This document shows, piece by piece, positions 41,820-51,406 of a DNA stretch of 64,000 nt; position 1 is the first letter of the stretch, and each line of letters opens with the position of its first letter. The position numbers were made by a program, and so were the translations under genes. Location: positions 1,178,001 to 1,242,000 of the forward strand of contig NZ_MTQM01000009.1 in NCBI RefSeq assembly GCF_001984105.1. Direction: 5' to 3'. Origin of the DNA: Microbacterium sp. CSI-V (GTDB taxonomy: Bacteria > Actinomycetota > Actinomycetes > Actinomycetales > Microbacteriaceae). The notes under the pieces were generated by a model. It made no database searches. It worked only from the letters and a program-made list of their open reading frames with translations, and was not told the DNA's origin.

Positions 41820-42802
41820 GATGCCACCCCCGCCCGCGCGGCGTGGGCGATCTCGGCCGGCAACGGCACGCTGCCGGGACGGTCGCCCCGGGCGGCCAGG
41901 ATGCCGAGGGCGTGCTGGATCGCCTCGGCGAGCGGGACCGTCCGGCCTGAACCCCGGGCCAGCAGCACGATGTCGCCGACGAGGTAGTCGCTCTCGACGC
42001 TCGTGCCGCGTTCGAGGCTCTGCCACGTCGACAGCCGCCCGGGCACGTGGCCCGGGACGTCCTCGACCGGGAGGAACCCCTGCTCGGCGGGTGCCACGGC
42101 CAGGTCGAGCCGCGCGAAGAGCGCCTCCGCCTCGCGACGCAGCGCGTCGGTCGCGGCATCCCGCTCCGCCGCGTCGACGTCGAAGACCTCCACCACGTTG
42201 CGGAGATTGGCCAGGAGCTTCCGCCGCTTCGTGGCCGCGATGTCGTCCACCACGGATGCCGCGAAGCCCGCGCGGGCGAGATCCTCCCGCACGGCCTCGA
42301 CGAACGGCGCACCCGCGGCCGTCGCCGCGCCCACGCGCGCGACACCGATCGTCGGCCACGAGGGCGAGACGACCTCGCCCGGGCGCAGGTGACTGGCGGC
42401 GATCCCGACGGAGACGCCCACCACGGCCGCCGAACGCCGCGACGCGACGGCTTCGGCGGAGAGCCCGTTCTGCAGCGTCACCACCGGCAGGTCCGCCACC
42501 GCTCCTCCCCCGGCGAGGGGGCGCCACGCGACGGAGGCCAGCGCCTGCTCGGCATCCTGCGCCTTCACCGCGAGGACGACGGAATCGCCCTCCGCCGGCT
42601 CGGCGGCGTCGACCGATCCGACCACGTCCACGACGACGGTCTCGTCGCCGTGCGGGCGGCGGACGGTCACGCCGCGCTCACGGATGACCTCGAGCGCCGC
42701 CCCGCGCGCGACGAGCACGGCGGGCACGCCCGCGGCCCGCCACTGCGCGGCCAGGAGGGCGCCCAGGGCTCCCGCCCCGACGATGAGCCGGCGTCCGCTC
42801 AC
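41816..42802 (-). CDS. Ketopantoate reductase-like (ApbA/PanE) dehydrogenase
   Basis: A 328-residue NADPH-dependent 2-keto/2-hydroxy acid reductase. The N-terminal Rossmann loop is VGAGALGALLAAQ, VVTLQNGLSAE is the mid-domain block, and TKRRKLLANLRNVVEV holds the catalytic Lys and Asn typical of PanE C-terminal domains. GTG start overlapping the monooxygenase stop. Embedded in a transport/monooxygenase operon, it more likely reduces a keto acid from catabolism than ketopantoate. Confidence 0.85.
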   Translation of the reverse strand: MSGRRLIVGAGALGALLAAQWRAAGVPAVLVARGAALEVIRERGVTVRRPHGDETVVVDVVGSVDAAEPAEGDSVVLAVKAQDAEQALASVAWRPLAGGGAVADLPVVTLQNGLSAEAVASRRSAAVVGVSVGIAASHLRPGEVVSPSWPTIGVARVGAATAAGAPFVEAVREDLARAGFAASVVDDIAATKRRKLLANLRNVVEVFDVDAAERDAATDALRREAEALFARLDLAVAPAEQGFLPVEDVPGHVPGRLSTWQSLERGTSVESDYLVGDIVLLARGSGRTVPLAEAIQHALGILAARGDRPGSVPLPAEIAHAARAGVAS

Positions 42803-43911
42803 GCGACGTTCCGCCGACCGAACACGACCTCGGGGTCGATCCCGCGCCGGGCGACCTCTTCGCGCACGAGCGGGATGACCAGGCGCCCGGCATCCACCGC
42901 GTCGTTCAGGTCGCCGAGCGTCGGGAGCGAGACGATGTCGGCGCCGAGCTCGACGTACCGGACGATGGCCTCGGCGATCGTCTCGGGCGAGCCGACGAGC
43001 AGCGACGATGCGCCACCGGAACCGGCGACGCCGCGCGGGGTCCACAGGACGCCGCCGTCGTGTTCCTCGGACTGCTCCGAGAGCTCGCGCAGACGCACCG
43101 AGCCGACGTTCGTGCTGTTGATGTCCTTCACCTTCTCGTAGAAGGGGCGGGCGGCCTCGAGGATGGCCCGGGCCTTCTCGCGGGCGAGCGCGTCGGTCGC
43201 GGCGACCACCGGGCGGAACGTGACCCAGAACCGGAGGCGGTCGGTGCGCCCCGCGGCACGGGCGTGGGCGTAGACCCGGTCGATCTGCTCGGCCGTCTGC
43301 GCGAGGGGCTCGCCCCACAGCGCGAAGATGTCGGCGTGCGCGCCGCCGGACGCGTAGGCGAATTCGCTGGACCCCCCGAGGGACACGGGGAGCGCGCCGC
43401 CGGAGTGGGTCGCGTATCCGGGCCCGAAGCCGTCGAAGCGGTAGAACTCGCCCTCATGCGAGAACGGCTGCTTCTCCGTCCACACGCGGCGGAGGACCTG
43501 GATGAACTCGGACGAGCGGCGGTAGCGCTGCTCCTTGTCGAGGTAGTCGCCCTGGCGGGCCTGCTCCTGGTCGCTGCCGCCGGAGATGATGTGGACGAGC
43601 GCCCGCCCGCCCGAGAGCTGGTCGAGCGTGGACAGCCCCTGGGCGGCGACGGTGGGGAACGCCGAGTTCGGACGCACCGCGACAACGGTCTTGAGCTTCT
43701 GCGTCGCGGCGAGGACGGTCGCGGCGAGCGCGTACTGATCGGCGCTGGCCGAGGCGTACGGGATCAGCGTGTAGTCGAAGCCGTAGGCCTCGATGGTGCG
43801 TGCGTAGTGGCGCAGCCAGTCCACGTCGATCGGCGTGGTGAAGGTGTTCCCGCCGGGAGCCGAGGACCCGGGGGGACGACTGCCGACCATGTTGACGAAT
43901 TCGACGGGCAT
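42799..43911 (-). CDS. SsuD-like FMN-dependent alkanesulfonate-type monooxygenase
   Basis: A 370-residue LLM flavoenzyme close to SsuD. TLIPYASASADQYALAATVL, LKTVVAVRPNSAFPTVAAQG, LDQLSGGRALVHIISGG, the QEQARQGDYLDKEQRYRR block, and LPVSLGGSSEFAY correspond to SsuD active-site and flavin regions. Such enzymes cleave C-S bonds with FMNH2 and O2 to release sulfite and an aldehyde. It follows the ABC ATPase gene by 28 bases. Its own flavin reductase is not in the window. Confidence 0.88.
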   Translation of the reverse strand: MPVEFVNMVGSRPPGSSAPGGNTFTTPIDVDWLRHYARTIEAYGFDYTLIPYASASADQYALAATVLAATQKLKTVVAVRPNSAFPTVAAQGLSTLDQLSGGRALVHIISGGSDQEQARQGDYLDKEQRYRRSSEFIQVLRRVWTEKQPFSHEGEFYRFDGFGPGYATHSGGALPVSLGGSSEFAYASGGAHADIFALWGEPLAQTAEQIDRVYAHARAAGRTDRLRFWVTFRPVVAATDALAREKARAILEAARPFYEKVKDINSTNVGSVRLRELSEQSEEHDGGVLWTPRGVAGSGGASSLLVGSPETIAEAIVRYVELGADIVSLPTLGDLNDAVDAGRLVIPLVREEVARRGIDPEVVFGRRNVA

Positions 43912-43939
43912 GGGAGTTCCTTTCGCGAGAGACGGAGGT

Positions 43940-45559
43940 TCAGACCGTGGCGGGCACGGAGGATCGGATGCCGCGGGGATCGGGGACGGCGGCGACGAGG
44001 GAGCGGGTGTAGGGGTGCCGGGGCGTGTCGAGCACCTCGGCCGCGGTGCCGTGTTCCACGACGCGGCCGTGACGGAGGACGGTGACGGTGTCCGCGATCT
44101 GGCGGACGAGCGCGAGATCGTGCGAGACGAACAGGTAGGTCAGACCCCGCTCGACCTGCAGTCGCGTGAGCACGTCGAGGATCTCGGCCTGGACGGTGAC
44201 GTCGAGCGCGCTCGTGGGTTCGTCGAGCACCAGCACGTCGGGCTCGAGGACGAGGGCACGGGCGATCGCGACGCGCTGGCGCTGGCCGCCCGAGAGGGCC
44301 GCGGCGCGGCGCCGCCACAGGTGCTCGCGCAGCCCGACCGCGGACAGCACGGCACGGGCCGCCTCCCGCCGCGCGCGCCGGTCGCCCACGCGATAGCGGT
44401 CGAGAGGCTCGCGGACCAGGCTCTCGACGTGCCACGACGGGTCGAGCGACGTGAAGGGGTTCTGGTACACCAGCTGCAGATGGCGCCGCACGGTGCGCAG
44501 GTCCTTGCGGGAACGCCCGTACACGGTGTCACCCGCGACGCGGAGGTCGCCGGCATCCGGAGTCTCCAAGCCCAGGAGGAGGCGGACGGTCGTCGTCTTT
44601 CCGGAACCCGATTCGCCGACGAGTGCGTGGGTGCTTCCGGCGGCCACCTCGAACGAGACGTCGTCGACCGCGCGCAGCTCCTCCCCGCCGACACGAAAGG
44701 TCTTCACGACGTCGGACACCTGCACGGCGGGGCGGGCGGGGTCGATGCGCCGTTCCGCCAGCACCGCCCGGTAGCGGTCGGGCGAGAGCGCGGGGACATC
44801 GGCGCGGAGCGCGGCGGCGTACTCGGAGCGCGGCGAGGCGAACACCTGCGCCACCGGCCCCGCCTCCTGGATCACGCCGTCGCGCAGCACGACGAGGTCG
44901 TCGGCGCGTTCGGCCGCGAGCGCGAGGTCGTGCGTGATGAGGAGCAGGCCGATCCCGAGGGATGTCCGGAGGTCGGTGAGCAGGTCGAGGATGCGCTTCT
45001 GGATCGTCACGTCCAGGGCGCTCGTGGGCTCGTCGGCGACGAGGAGCGCCGGCTCGGGGAGGACGGCGAGCCCGATCAGCACGCGCTGGAGCATCCCTCC
45101 GGAGAGCTGGTGCGGGTACGAGCGGTACACGCGCTCCGGATCGGCCAGCCCCACGCGGTCGAAGACCTCGAGGATGGCGGCGCGGCGGAGCGCGGCATCC
45201 CGCTCCCCGGTGAGGGCGGCCGCCTCGTGCGCCTGGCTGCCGATGGTACGGACGGGGTTGAGGGCCGATGCGGGGTCCTGCGGCACGAACCCGAGACGGC
45301 GTCCGCGCAGGGGGCGGAAGCGGGCGAGGGGCAGGCCCAGCACGTCGTCGCCCTCGAGCAGCACGCGGCCTTCGGCATGACCGGAGTCGCGCGGGAGGAG
45401 CCGCAGCACGGCCTTCGCGATGGTCGACTTGCCCGAGCCGGACTCGCCGATGAGGGCGAGGCTCCGGCCGCGCTGCAGATCGAACGAGACGTCGGAGACG
45501 ACCCGGCGGCCGCCGTACGAGATGGACAGGTCGCGCACGGAGAGGAGGGTGTCCGTCAT
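43940..45559 (-). CDS. Fused dual ABC ATPase, DppD-DppF type
   Basis: A 539-residue protein containing both ATPase domains of a peptide/nickel-type importer. The first half has [18 protein letters not shown] and [10 protein letters not shown]; the second half (from ~280) has [18 protein letters not shown] and [10 protein letters not shown]. Both sets are intact, in contrast to the solitary ATPase at 7759. Each half ends with an oligopeptide-type tail ([21 protein letters not shown]). It energises the two permeases encoded just upstream. Confidence 0.94.
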   Translation of the reverse strand: MTDTLLSVRDLSISYGGRRVVSDVSFDLQRGRSLALIGESGSGKSTIAKAVLRLLPRDSGHAEGRVLLEGDDVLGLPLARFRPLRGRRLGFVPQDPASALNPVRTIGSQAHEAAALTGERDAALRRAAILEVFDRVGLADPERVYRSYPHQLSGGMLQRVLIGLAVLPEPALLVADEPTSALDVTIQKRILDLLTDLRTSLGIGLLLITHDLALAAERADDLVVLRDGVIQEAGPVAQVFASPRSEYAAALRADVPALSPDRYRAVLAERRIDPARPAVQVSDVVKTFRVGGEELRAVDDVSFEVAAGSTHALVGESGSGKTTTVRLLLGLETPDAGDLRVAGDTVYGRSRKDLRTVRRHLQLVYQNPFTSLDPSWHVESLVREPLDRYRVGDRRARREAARAVLSAVGLREHLWRRRAAALSGGQRQRVAIARALVLEPDVLVLDEPTSALDVTVQAEILDVLTRLQVERGLTYLFVSHDLALVRQIADTVTVLRHGRVVEHGTAAEVLDTPRHPYTRSLVAAVPDPRGIRSSVPATV

Positions 45560-45562
45560 GGT

Positions 45563-46411
45563 TCAGTCCTTCGCTCGCAGCCAGCGGCTGACGCGGTTGA
45601 TCGACAGCACCACGACGACGATGACCGCCGAGGGGGCGTAGACGAGCCAGGGGCTCGACACGAGGTAGTCCTTGCCCGCCGAGACCAGCAGGCCCCAGTC
45701 GGATGCCGGGGGCGGGTCGCCGTAGCCGAGGAACGCGAGTCCCGCGATGACCAGGATCGACACCCCGAACTGCAGGACGGCGAGCGACAGCACGGATCGC
45801 GAGGCGTTGGGCAGGACGTGCGTCAGCAGCACGTGCAGGCGCGACCCGCCCTGCAGCTGCGCGGCCTCGACGTAGACCGTGCCGCGCACCTTCAGCGCCT
45901 CGGAGCGCATCACCCGTGCGAAGACGGCGACGGCCGAGACACCGGTCGCGATGGCGGCGTTGATGGTCTGGAACCCCAGCGAGCTCACGACGACCACGGC
46001 GAGCAGGAAGCTCGGGATCGCCAGCAGCACGTCGACGACGCGCGCCGTGAGAACGTCCACGAGGCCGCCGAAGAAGCCCGCGACGAGCCCGAGCAGTCCG
46101 CCGACGAGCACGGCGATGCCCACCGCGATCAGGGCGCTCAGCACCGACGAGCGGGTGCCGTAGACCACGCGGGTGAAGACGTCGCGACCGAGGTTGTCGG
46201 TGCCGAACCAGTGCGCGAAGCTCGGGGCGAGGAGCTTCTCACTCGTGTCGCCGACGACGGGATCGGACGCGGTGAACACGGAGGGCGCGATCGCCCAGGC
46301 GGTGACGATGACGATCACGAGGATTGCCAGGACGACGGCGACCGGGATGCCACGACGTCGAGCGCCGAGCGCGTCCGAACCGGACAGCGCGGGGGTCAGG
46401 ACAGCGGTCAT
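45563..46411 (-). CDS. Peptide-type ABC permease, DppC/OppC family
   Basis: A 282-residue permease with a single N-terminal TM helix (VVLAILVIVIVTAWAI), the DppC signature HWFGTDNLGRDVFTRVVYG, five further helices and an EAAQLQGGSRLHVLLTHVLP coupling loop. ATG 46411 overlaps the DppB-type stop. It pairs with that protein. Confidence 0.94.
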   Translation of the reverse strand: MTAVLTPALSGSDALGARRRGIPVAVVLAILVIVIVTAWAIAPSVFTASDPVVGDTSEKLLAPSFAHWFGTDNLGRDVFTRVVYGTRSSVLSALIAVGIAVLVGGLLGLVAGFFGGLVDVLTARVVDVLLAIPSFLLAVVVVSSLGFQTINAAIATGVSAVAVFARVMRSEALKVRGTVYVEAAQLQGGSRLHVLLTHVLPNASRSVLSLAVLQFGVSILVIAGLAFLGYGDPPPASDWGLLVSAGKDYLVSSPWLVYAPSAVIVVVVLSINRVSRWLRAKD

Positions 46412-47415
46412 CGGACGCTCGCTTTCTCGGGAAGCGCCGTGTCCGCGATCGGGGCCGGCACGGCGGTCCGGCGCGGCTGCAGCAGCGACACGCGCGGATC
46501 CAGGACGGGGTAGAGCAGGTCGGCGACGAGGTTCACGGCGACGAACACGACCGCGGCCAGCGCGACGATCGCCTGCAGGACGGGGAGGTCCTGGGTCGCC
46601 ACCGCCGTCTGGACGACGCTGCCGATCCCCGCCCGACCGAAGACCGTCTCGGTGATGAGGGCGCCGCCGAGCAGCTCGCCGACGGTGAGCGCGATGATCG
46701 TGACGACCGGGAGCGCCGACGGCTTGAGCAGGTGCGCGAAGAACAGGCGCGCCCGCCCGAGGCCCCGGGCGTAGGCGACGACGGCGTAGTCCTCGCCGAA
46801 TTCGTGATCGAGCCCGGTGATGAGCACCTGCGCGATCTGCGCCGATACCGGGATACCGAGCGCCACCGCCGCGAAGAACGTGGCCACCGGGCTGTCCGGC
46901 TCGATGACCGAGAACAGGCTCAGCTGGAAGGCGAAGACGTTCAGCAGCAGCAGGCCGATCACGAAGTTCGGCACCGAGAGGAACAGGGCCGGAACCGAGC
47001 GCAGCACCTGCGCCGCCCGGCGCGGGAGCACCTGGGTGCCGTACGCGAGGGCGAAGGCGAGGACCAGGGCGACGCCCAGCGCCGACGCCGCGAGAGCGAA
47101 CGTCGACGGCAGGGCGTCCCCCACGATCGTGGCCACCGGCTGGCTGGACCTCAGGGAGACCCCGAGGTCGCCGCGGACGAAGCGCCCCAGCGCCTCGACC
47201 AGCTGCACCCAGACCGGGCGGTCCAGTCCGTAGAACTCCACCATCTTCTGGATCTGGTCTTCGGTGAAGCCGTTCTCGGGGTTGCGCAGGGTGCTCGTGA
47301 GCGGATCGCCGGGGAGCACGCTGATCACCACGAAGGTCAGCACGTAGGCCAGCAGCACCACGACGACCGCTTGGCCGAGGCGCTTGGCCGCGAAGATCAG
47401 ATAGGCGGAGTTCAT
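46408..47415 (-). CDS. Peptide-type ABC permease, DppB/OppB family
   Basis: A 335-residue permease. RLGQAVVVVLLAYVLTFVVI is TM1, YGLDRPVWVQLVEALGRFVRGDLGVSL is the periplasmic DppB block, and VVAYARGLGRARLFFAHLLKP is the coupling loop. An extra ~30-residue C-terminal tail follows the last helix. It starts 10 bases after the binding-protein gene and overlaps the DppC-type gene by four bases. Confidence 0.94.
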   Translation of the reverse strand: MNSAYLIFAAKRLGQAVVVVLLAYVLTFVVISVLPGDPLTSTLRNPENGFTEDQIQKMVEFYGLDRPVWVQLVEALGRFVRGDLGVSLRSSQPVATIVGDALPSTFALAASALGVALVLAFALAYGTQVLPRRAAQVLRSVPALFLSVPNFVIGLLLLNVFAFQLSLFSVIEPDSPVATFFAAVALGIPVSAQIAQVLITGLDHEFGEDYAVVAYARGLGRARLFFAHLLKPSALPVVTIIALTVGELLGGALITETVFGRAGIGSVVQTAVATQDLPVLQAIVALAAVVFVAVNLVADLLYPVLDPRVSLLQPRRTAVPAPIADTALPEKASVR

Positions 47416-47425
47416 ATCGGGAGTC

Positions 47426-49072
47426 CTACTTCTGCAGGTACGCCGTGGCGTAGTCGGCGATCGCGACGCCGTTGTAGGTGACGCCCTGGAGCTTCGGGCT
47501 CTGGACGTAGATGCGCTGCACGATCTGGGTGATCGGCACGAACAGCCCCTGCTGGAGCACGTACGTCTGCAGCTCGTCGACGGCCGCGGCGCGGTCGTCC
47601 TTGTCCGTTGCGCGGGCGATGCGGTCGCGGAGACCGTTGAGCGTGGTGTCCGTCTCGCCGAGGCCGAACCAGTCTTCGCCCTTGTTGGCGTTGGTGAGGA
47701 TGCCGGCGACGGTCCCCACGTCGATGAACGACCGGGTGACCTCGTACAGCGGGGTGTTGGCACCGATCTTGACCTTCTCGCCGAACGTCGCCACGTCGTA
47801 GGTCTGGACCGTGACGTCGAAGCCGAGGTCGCCGAGCTGCTGCGAGACCAGTTCGTCGATCGACGCGGACGTGGCGAGGTACGGGTTGGCGTACAGGGTC
47901 ACCGCCAGGGTCTGCCCGTCCTTGCTGCGCTTGCCGTCGGTTCCCTTGACCCAGCCGGCCTCGTCGAGGAGCGCGGCGGATGCCTCCGGGTCGTACGCGA
48001 AGTCGGCGGAGTGGTCGGTCGACTCGGGGACACCGCTCTGGATGAAGCCTTCGGCGGCCTCCCACCCGTCGGTGTAGACGGTGTCGAGGATCTGCTGGCG
48101 GTCGATGCCGTGCTGGAGCGCCTGACGCACCTTCACGTCGCCGAACGGAGCGGCCTGCACGTTGACGGCGTACCCGTTGGTGAAGCCCAGGTACCGCGGG
48201 AGGCCCGCGACGAAGCCCTTGTCGGTGAGACCGGCGATCTCGCTCGGCTGGACGTTGTAGATGACCTGCGCCTGGTTCGAGCTCAGCGCGCCGATGCGGG
48301 TGCTGGACTCCGCGACCTGCTTGTAAGTGAGCGTGTCGAGGTAGGCGGGGCCGGTGTGTCCGAGGGCCGCGGGGCCCCAGTTGTAGTCGGCGCGCTTCTC
48401 GAGCACGACGTCGTCGCCGTCGGCCCAGCTCTTGATGGTGAAGGGACCCGAGCCCGAGAAGTTGTCGAGGTCGCCCTGGTCCTGCTTGCTGAGCGCCAGC
48501 GTCTTCGGCGAGACGAGGATCGAGCCGTGGTAGCCGAGGGTCGGGATGAACCCGAGCGTCGAGGCGGAGAACGTCACCGTGACGGTCGCGGCGTCGACGG
48601 CCGTGGCCTTCTGGTACGTCTTCGGGAACAGGCCGATGGGGGCGATGCCCTTATCCGCGCTGCCGAATGCCCAGTAGTCGAGATTCGCCACGACCGCGGC
48701 GGCGTCGAGCGGCGTGCCGTCGGAGAACGTGACGCCCTCCTTCAGGTGCAGCGTGAACTCGGTGGCATCCGTGTTCTGATCCCAGCTCTCGGCAATCCAG
48801 GGCGACACCTCGCCCTTGTCGTCGACGTAGACGAGCTTGTCGGTGACCTGGCCCCAGATGTTGCCCTGGTAGCTGGAGATCGAGCTCTCGTTGGGCACCC
48901 AGCTGGTGCCGAGCGAATTGATCAGGAAGACGACGTCGCCACCCTCGGTGGGAGCGGCGTCGGTGGGGGCGGCCGCGGTCGTGGAGCCGGCGCAGCCGGC
49001 GAGGAGGGTCAGGGACAGGGCGAGGGCGGCGCCGAGGGCGGCACGCCGTCGACGCTTCGGGGATGAGGACAT
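47426..49072 (-). CDS. Peptide-type ABC substrate-binding lipoprotein (family 5)
   Basis: A 548-residue extracellular binding protein with a twin-basic N-terminus, hydrophobic core and LLAGC lipobox. Family-5 landmarks are VSPWIAESWDQNTDATEFTLHL, FSGSGPFTIKSW and VKVRQALQHGIDRQQILDTVY. It is the first gene of the minus-strand operon that continues to the GlcD-like oxidase at 40282. Family-5 proteins carry peptides, opines, nickel or glutathione; together with an SsuD-like monooxygenase, an organosulfur ligand is plausible. Confidence 0.92.
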   Translation of the reverse strand: MSSSPKRRRRAALGAALALSLTLLAGCAGSTTAAAPTDAAPTEGGDVVFLINSLGTSWVPNESSISSYQGNIWGQVTDKLVYVDDKGEVSPWIAESWDQNTDATEFTLHLKEGVTFSDGTPLDAAAVVANLDYWAFGSADKGIAPIGLFPKTYQKATAVDAATVTVTFSASTLGFIPTLGYHGSILVSPKTLALSKQDQGDLDNFSGSGPFTIKSWADGDDVVLEKRADYNWGPAALGHTGPAYLDTLTYKQVAESSTRIGALSSNQAQVIYNVQPSEIAGLTDKGFVAGLPRYLGFTNGYAVNVQAAPFGDVKVRQALQHGIDRQQILDTVYTDGWEAAEGFIQSGVPESTDHSADFAYDPEASAALLDEAGWVKGTDGKRSKDGQTLAVTLYANPYLATSASIDELVSQQLGDLGFDVTVQTYDVATFGEKVKIGANTPLYEVTRSFIDVGTVAGILTNANKGEDWFGLGETDTTLNGLRDRIARATDKDDRAAAVDELQTYVLQQGLFVPITQIVQRIYVQSPKLQGVTYNGVAIADYATAYLQK

Positions 49073-49149
49073 GGCTGTGATCCTTGGTCGGGGACGACCG
49101 CCGGGCGCGGTCGGGAACTCTCCAGCGAGTCTCAGCGGGCCGTGGGCGA

Positions 49150-49186
49150 GCGTCCAACGACGACGACCGATCGGAAACGATCGGTC
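49150..49186. promoter_or_regulatory. Perfect inverted repeat and GCGTCCAAC box upstream of the transporter operon
   Basis: GACCGATCG-GAAA-CGATCGGTC (49165-49186) is a perfect 9-4-9 repeat. GCGTCCAAC (49150-49158; GTTGGACGC on the coding strand) also occurs upstream of the neighbouring flavoprotein gene at 50471-50479. Both lie 75-115 bases before the binding-protein ATG and are candidate operator parts. Confidence 0.6.
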
Positions 49187-49200
49187 CTGGTGATGGATGC

Positions 49201-49237
49201 CGAAACCCCCGGGATCCGCAGGATTCCGGGGGTTTCG
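49201..49237 (-). terminator. Hairpin terminator after acyl-CoA dehydrogenase-like gene
   Basis: CGAAACCCCCGG and CCGGGGGTTTCG form a perfect 12-bp stem with a 13-base loop, 60 bases after the stop of the flavoprotein gene (minus strand). It separates that gene from the transporter operon. Confidence 0.7.
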
Positions 49238-49297
49238 AGGTGTGGAGCGTGGATCTTGCGCCGGCGGCGGGGCCGGCGCGCATGACGCCGTGTTGCG

Positions 49298-50440
49298 TCA
49301 GACTCCGAGGACCCGTCGTCCGGCGGTGAGGAGCGCCTGGTCCTCCTGGGGCGGGTGCACGCGCGCGGAGAAGACGTCGCGCAGGTGGCGCTCGAGGGGA
49401 TTGGTGCGGCTGAGGGCCGGGTTCCCGAGCGCGGCCACGGCCGCCTCGACGGCGGCGATCGCTGAGCGGACGATCAGGACCTTCGCCAGCGGAACGCGCG
49501 CGACGGCTTCGGCGTCGCCCGCCACGGCCTTCTCGGTCACTCCGTACAGCAGCGTCTCGGCCTGCACGAGCTGCGCCTCGATCTCGCCCGCGACGGTCTG
49601 GATGCGGTCGGTGGTCGCGATCGGACGCCCGAGTCCCGCGGGGACGCGATCGTGGGTGAAACGGGTGAAGAAGTCCTGCGCCGCGCGGGCGACGCCGACG
49701 TACAGCGCCGCGTGCGTGAGGCCGAGGGCGCTGGCCTGCGCCGCGGGGTCGCGGTACACCCCCGTGAACGGGATCTCGAGGAAGTGGTCCGCCGGGGACT
49801 CGACCCCGTCGTAGACGACGTCGTGGGTGGAGCTGGCCCGCAGGCCCAGGTGGTCCCAGGTCGGGATGATGGTGATGCCGGGCGCGTCACCACGGACGAT
49901 GAGATGTCCGACCCGCGGCTCGGGGTCGTCTGTCTTCGCCCACACCAGGTGGTAGTCGAGGCCGGTGCTGGCGGTGACGTAGGCCTTGCGTCCGGTCACG
50001 GCCCAGCCGTCCGCGGTGCGCCGGACCGTGGTGGCGGGGAGTCCGCCCCGTGCGGGCGCGCCCAACTCGGGCTCGGCGCGGGCGGTGTTGATGGAGACCG
50101 GACGCTCCGCGGTCTCGGCGACGACCTTCTCGTACAGGTGAGCCGGCCACACGTCGTGATCGATCTGGGCGACGTGGGTGGCCACGGTGTTCGCGACGAT
50201 GAGGGCCACGGAGGGGTCGCCGCGACCGATCGCCTGAAGGATGCGGAGCCGCTCGAGGGCGTCGACCTGATCGCCGCCGAAGCGTTCCCCGAGCACCGCG
50301 TGGAAGACTCCCGCCCGGTGGACGGCCGCGAGACCGTCGGTGGGGAAGTCGCCGGAACGGTCGTAGCGTTCCGCGGTTTCGGCGACGTCGGCGGTGAGGG
50401 CGCCGAGGTCGACGCGCGAGAGGGTCGGAGAGGCAGTCAT
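49298..50440 (-). CDS. Acyl-CoA dehydrogenase-fold flavoprotein, SfnB/DszC-like
   Basis: A 380-residue protein of the acyl-CoA dehydrogenase fold. VTGRKAYVTASTGLDYHLVWA is the flavin/substrate strand, and LGLTHAALYVGVARAAQDFF begins the C-terminal helical domain. No catalytic Glu typical of true acyl-CoA dehydrogenases is evident, and the ending (PLERHLRDVFSARVHPP) is typical of DszC/SfnB-like monooxygenases linked to sulfur use. ATG 50440 is chosen; ATG 50449 is equally possible. A LysR gene follows the same direction upstream. Confidence 0.82.
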   Translation of the reverse strand: MTASPTLSRVDLGALTADVAETAERYDRSGDFPTDGLAAVHRAGVFHAVLGERFGGDQVDALERLRILQAIGRGDPSVALIVANTVATHVAQIDHDVWPAHLYEKVVAETAERPVSINTARAEPELGAPARGGLPATTVRRTADGWAVTGRKAYVTASTGLDYHLVWAKTDDPEPRVGHLIVRGDAPGITIIPTWDHLGLRASSTHDVVYDGVESPADHFLEIPFTGVYRDPAAQASALGLTHAALYVGVARAAQDFFTRFTHDRVPAGLGRPIATTDRIQTVAGEIEAQLVQAETLLYGVTEKAVAGDAEAVARVPLAKVLIVRSAIAAVEAAVAALGNPALSRTNPLERHLRDVFSARVHPPQEDQALLTAGRRVLGV

Positions 50441-50470
50441 GCTCCCCATGCTCCGCGCGCGGGGCCGCGG

Positions 50471-50516
50471 GCGTCCAACAGCGATCCCCGAACCGCACTC
50501 ATCGGGCATTCCGATG
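50471..50516. promoter_or_regulatory. GCGTCCAAC box and CATCGG-N5-CCGATG repeat
   Basis: GCGTCCAAC at 50471-50479 repeats the box found at 49150-49158. CATCGG (50500-50505) and CCGATG (50511-50516) form a perfect 6-5-6 inverted repeat sharing CCGAT/ATCGG half-sites with the 49165-49186 repeat. It lies directly upstream of the flavoprotein gene. Confidence 0.5.
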
Positions 50517-50524
50517 GTCGGGGA

Positions 50525-51400
50525 TCACGCCGATACGGCGTGGATGTGACGTCGGACGGCGAAGAACCCGTCGAGGGATGCCATCGCCGCCTGCTCCACG
50601 TCGGGTTCGAGCCCGCGCCGCGTGATGAGCCGCACGAAGATCCGGCCGAGGTCGGGGAAATCGCGGCGCACGACCAGTCCCGCGGGCGCGCGGCCGGCAG
50701 TGGGCAGGACCGCGATGCCGAGTCCGGCGCGGGCCGCGGCGATCACGCCCTCGAGGCTTCCGGACTCGGCCGCGATGTCGACGCGGGCGCCGATGTCGCC
50801 CAGCTCCTGGAGCGCGCGCTGTCGCATGCCGCACGGCTCGATGTAGGCCACCAGCGGCACGGCCTCGCCGTGCCCGGGCGGCTGCCAGGAGGGCGACGCG
50901 TACCAGTTCAGGGGCAGCTCGCCCACCTCGACGCCGGCGACGGTCGAGCCGGTGTCGAGCACGACGGCGAGGTCGATCGTGCCCTTGGTCACGGCATCCG
51001 TCATCTTGGTGGAGCGGTCGATGTGGAACTGCACCTGGCGGTCGGGGAACGCACGACGGAGGGTCCCGAGGAGCTCGGGCAGGATCTGCTCGGCCGCCGT
51101 CTCGGTGGAACCGACGACGATCGTGCGGGCGCGGGTGACGTCCAGGCGCGCGAGGGCTTCATCGTGGACGGCGAGGATGCGCCGGGCCTCGGCGAGCAGC
51201 TTCTCGCCCGCAAGGGTGAATCGGGCGCGCCGACCGTCCCGCTCCACCAGCGGCTGCTGCAGCCGCTTCTCGAGGGAGCGCACGTGCTGACTCACCGTGG
51301 GCTGCGACATGTGCAGGGCCACGGCGGCACGACCGAATCCTCCGCACTCGTCGATGGCGACGAACGTGCGGAGTTGGATGATGTCCAGAGTCTCGGCCAT
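50525..51400 (-). CDS. LysR-family transcriptional regulator
   Basis: A 291-residue regulator. LRTFVAIDECGGFGRAAVALHMSQPTVSQHVRSLEK-type order gives the winged helix in residues ~8-45, and the effector domain begins around 90 (TIVVGSTETAAEQILPELL). TATCGT six bases before ATG 51400 supports this start over an upstream extension. It is divergent from the AhpD/sulfurtransferase pair and close to the flavoprotein gene, so it probably controls both, responding to a sulfur or substrate signal (inference). Confidence 0.9.
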   Translation of the reverse strand: MAETLDIIQLRTFVAIDECGGFGRAAVALHMSQPTVSQHVRSLEKRLQQPLVERDGRRARFTLAGEKLLAEARRILAVHDEALARLDVTRARTIVVGSTETAAEQILPELLGTLRRAFPDRQVQFHIDRSTKMTDAVTKGTIDLAVVLDTGSTVAGVEVGELPLNWYASPSWQPPGHGEAVPLVAYIEPCGMRQRALQELGDIGARVDIAAESGSLEGVIAAARAGLGIAVLPTAGRAPAGLVVRRDFPDLGRIFVRLITRRGLEPDVEQAAMASLDGFFAVRRHIHAVSA

Positions 51401-51406
51401 TCCTGG

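Noticed and set aside
43835..46513. 892-codon plus-strand frame over the ABC transporter operon
   Set aside because: Gly/Asp/Val/Glu-rich shadow; minus-strand ABC proteins are unambiguous.
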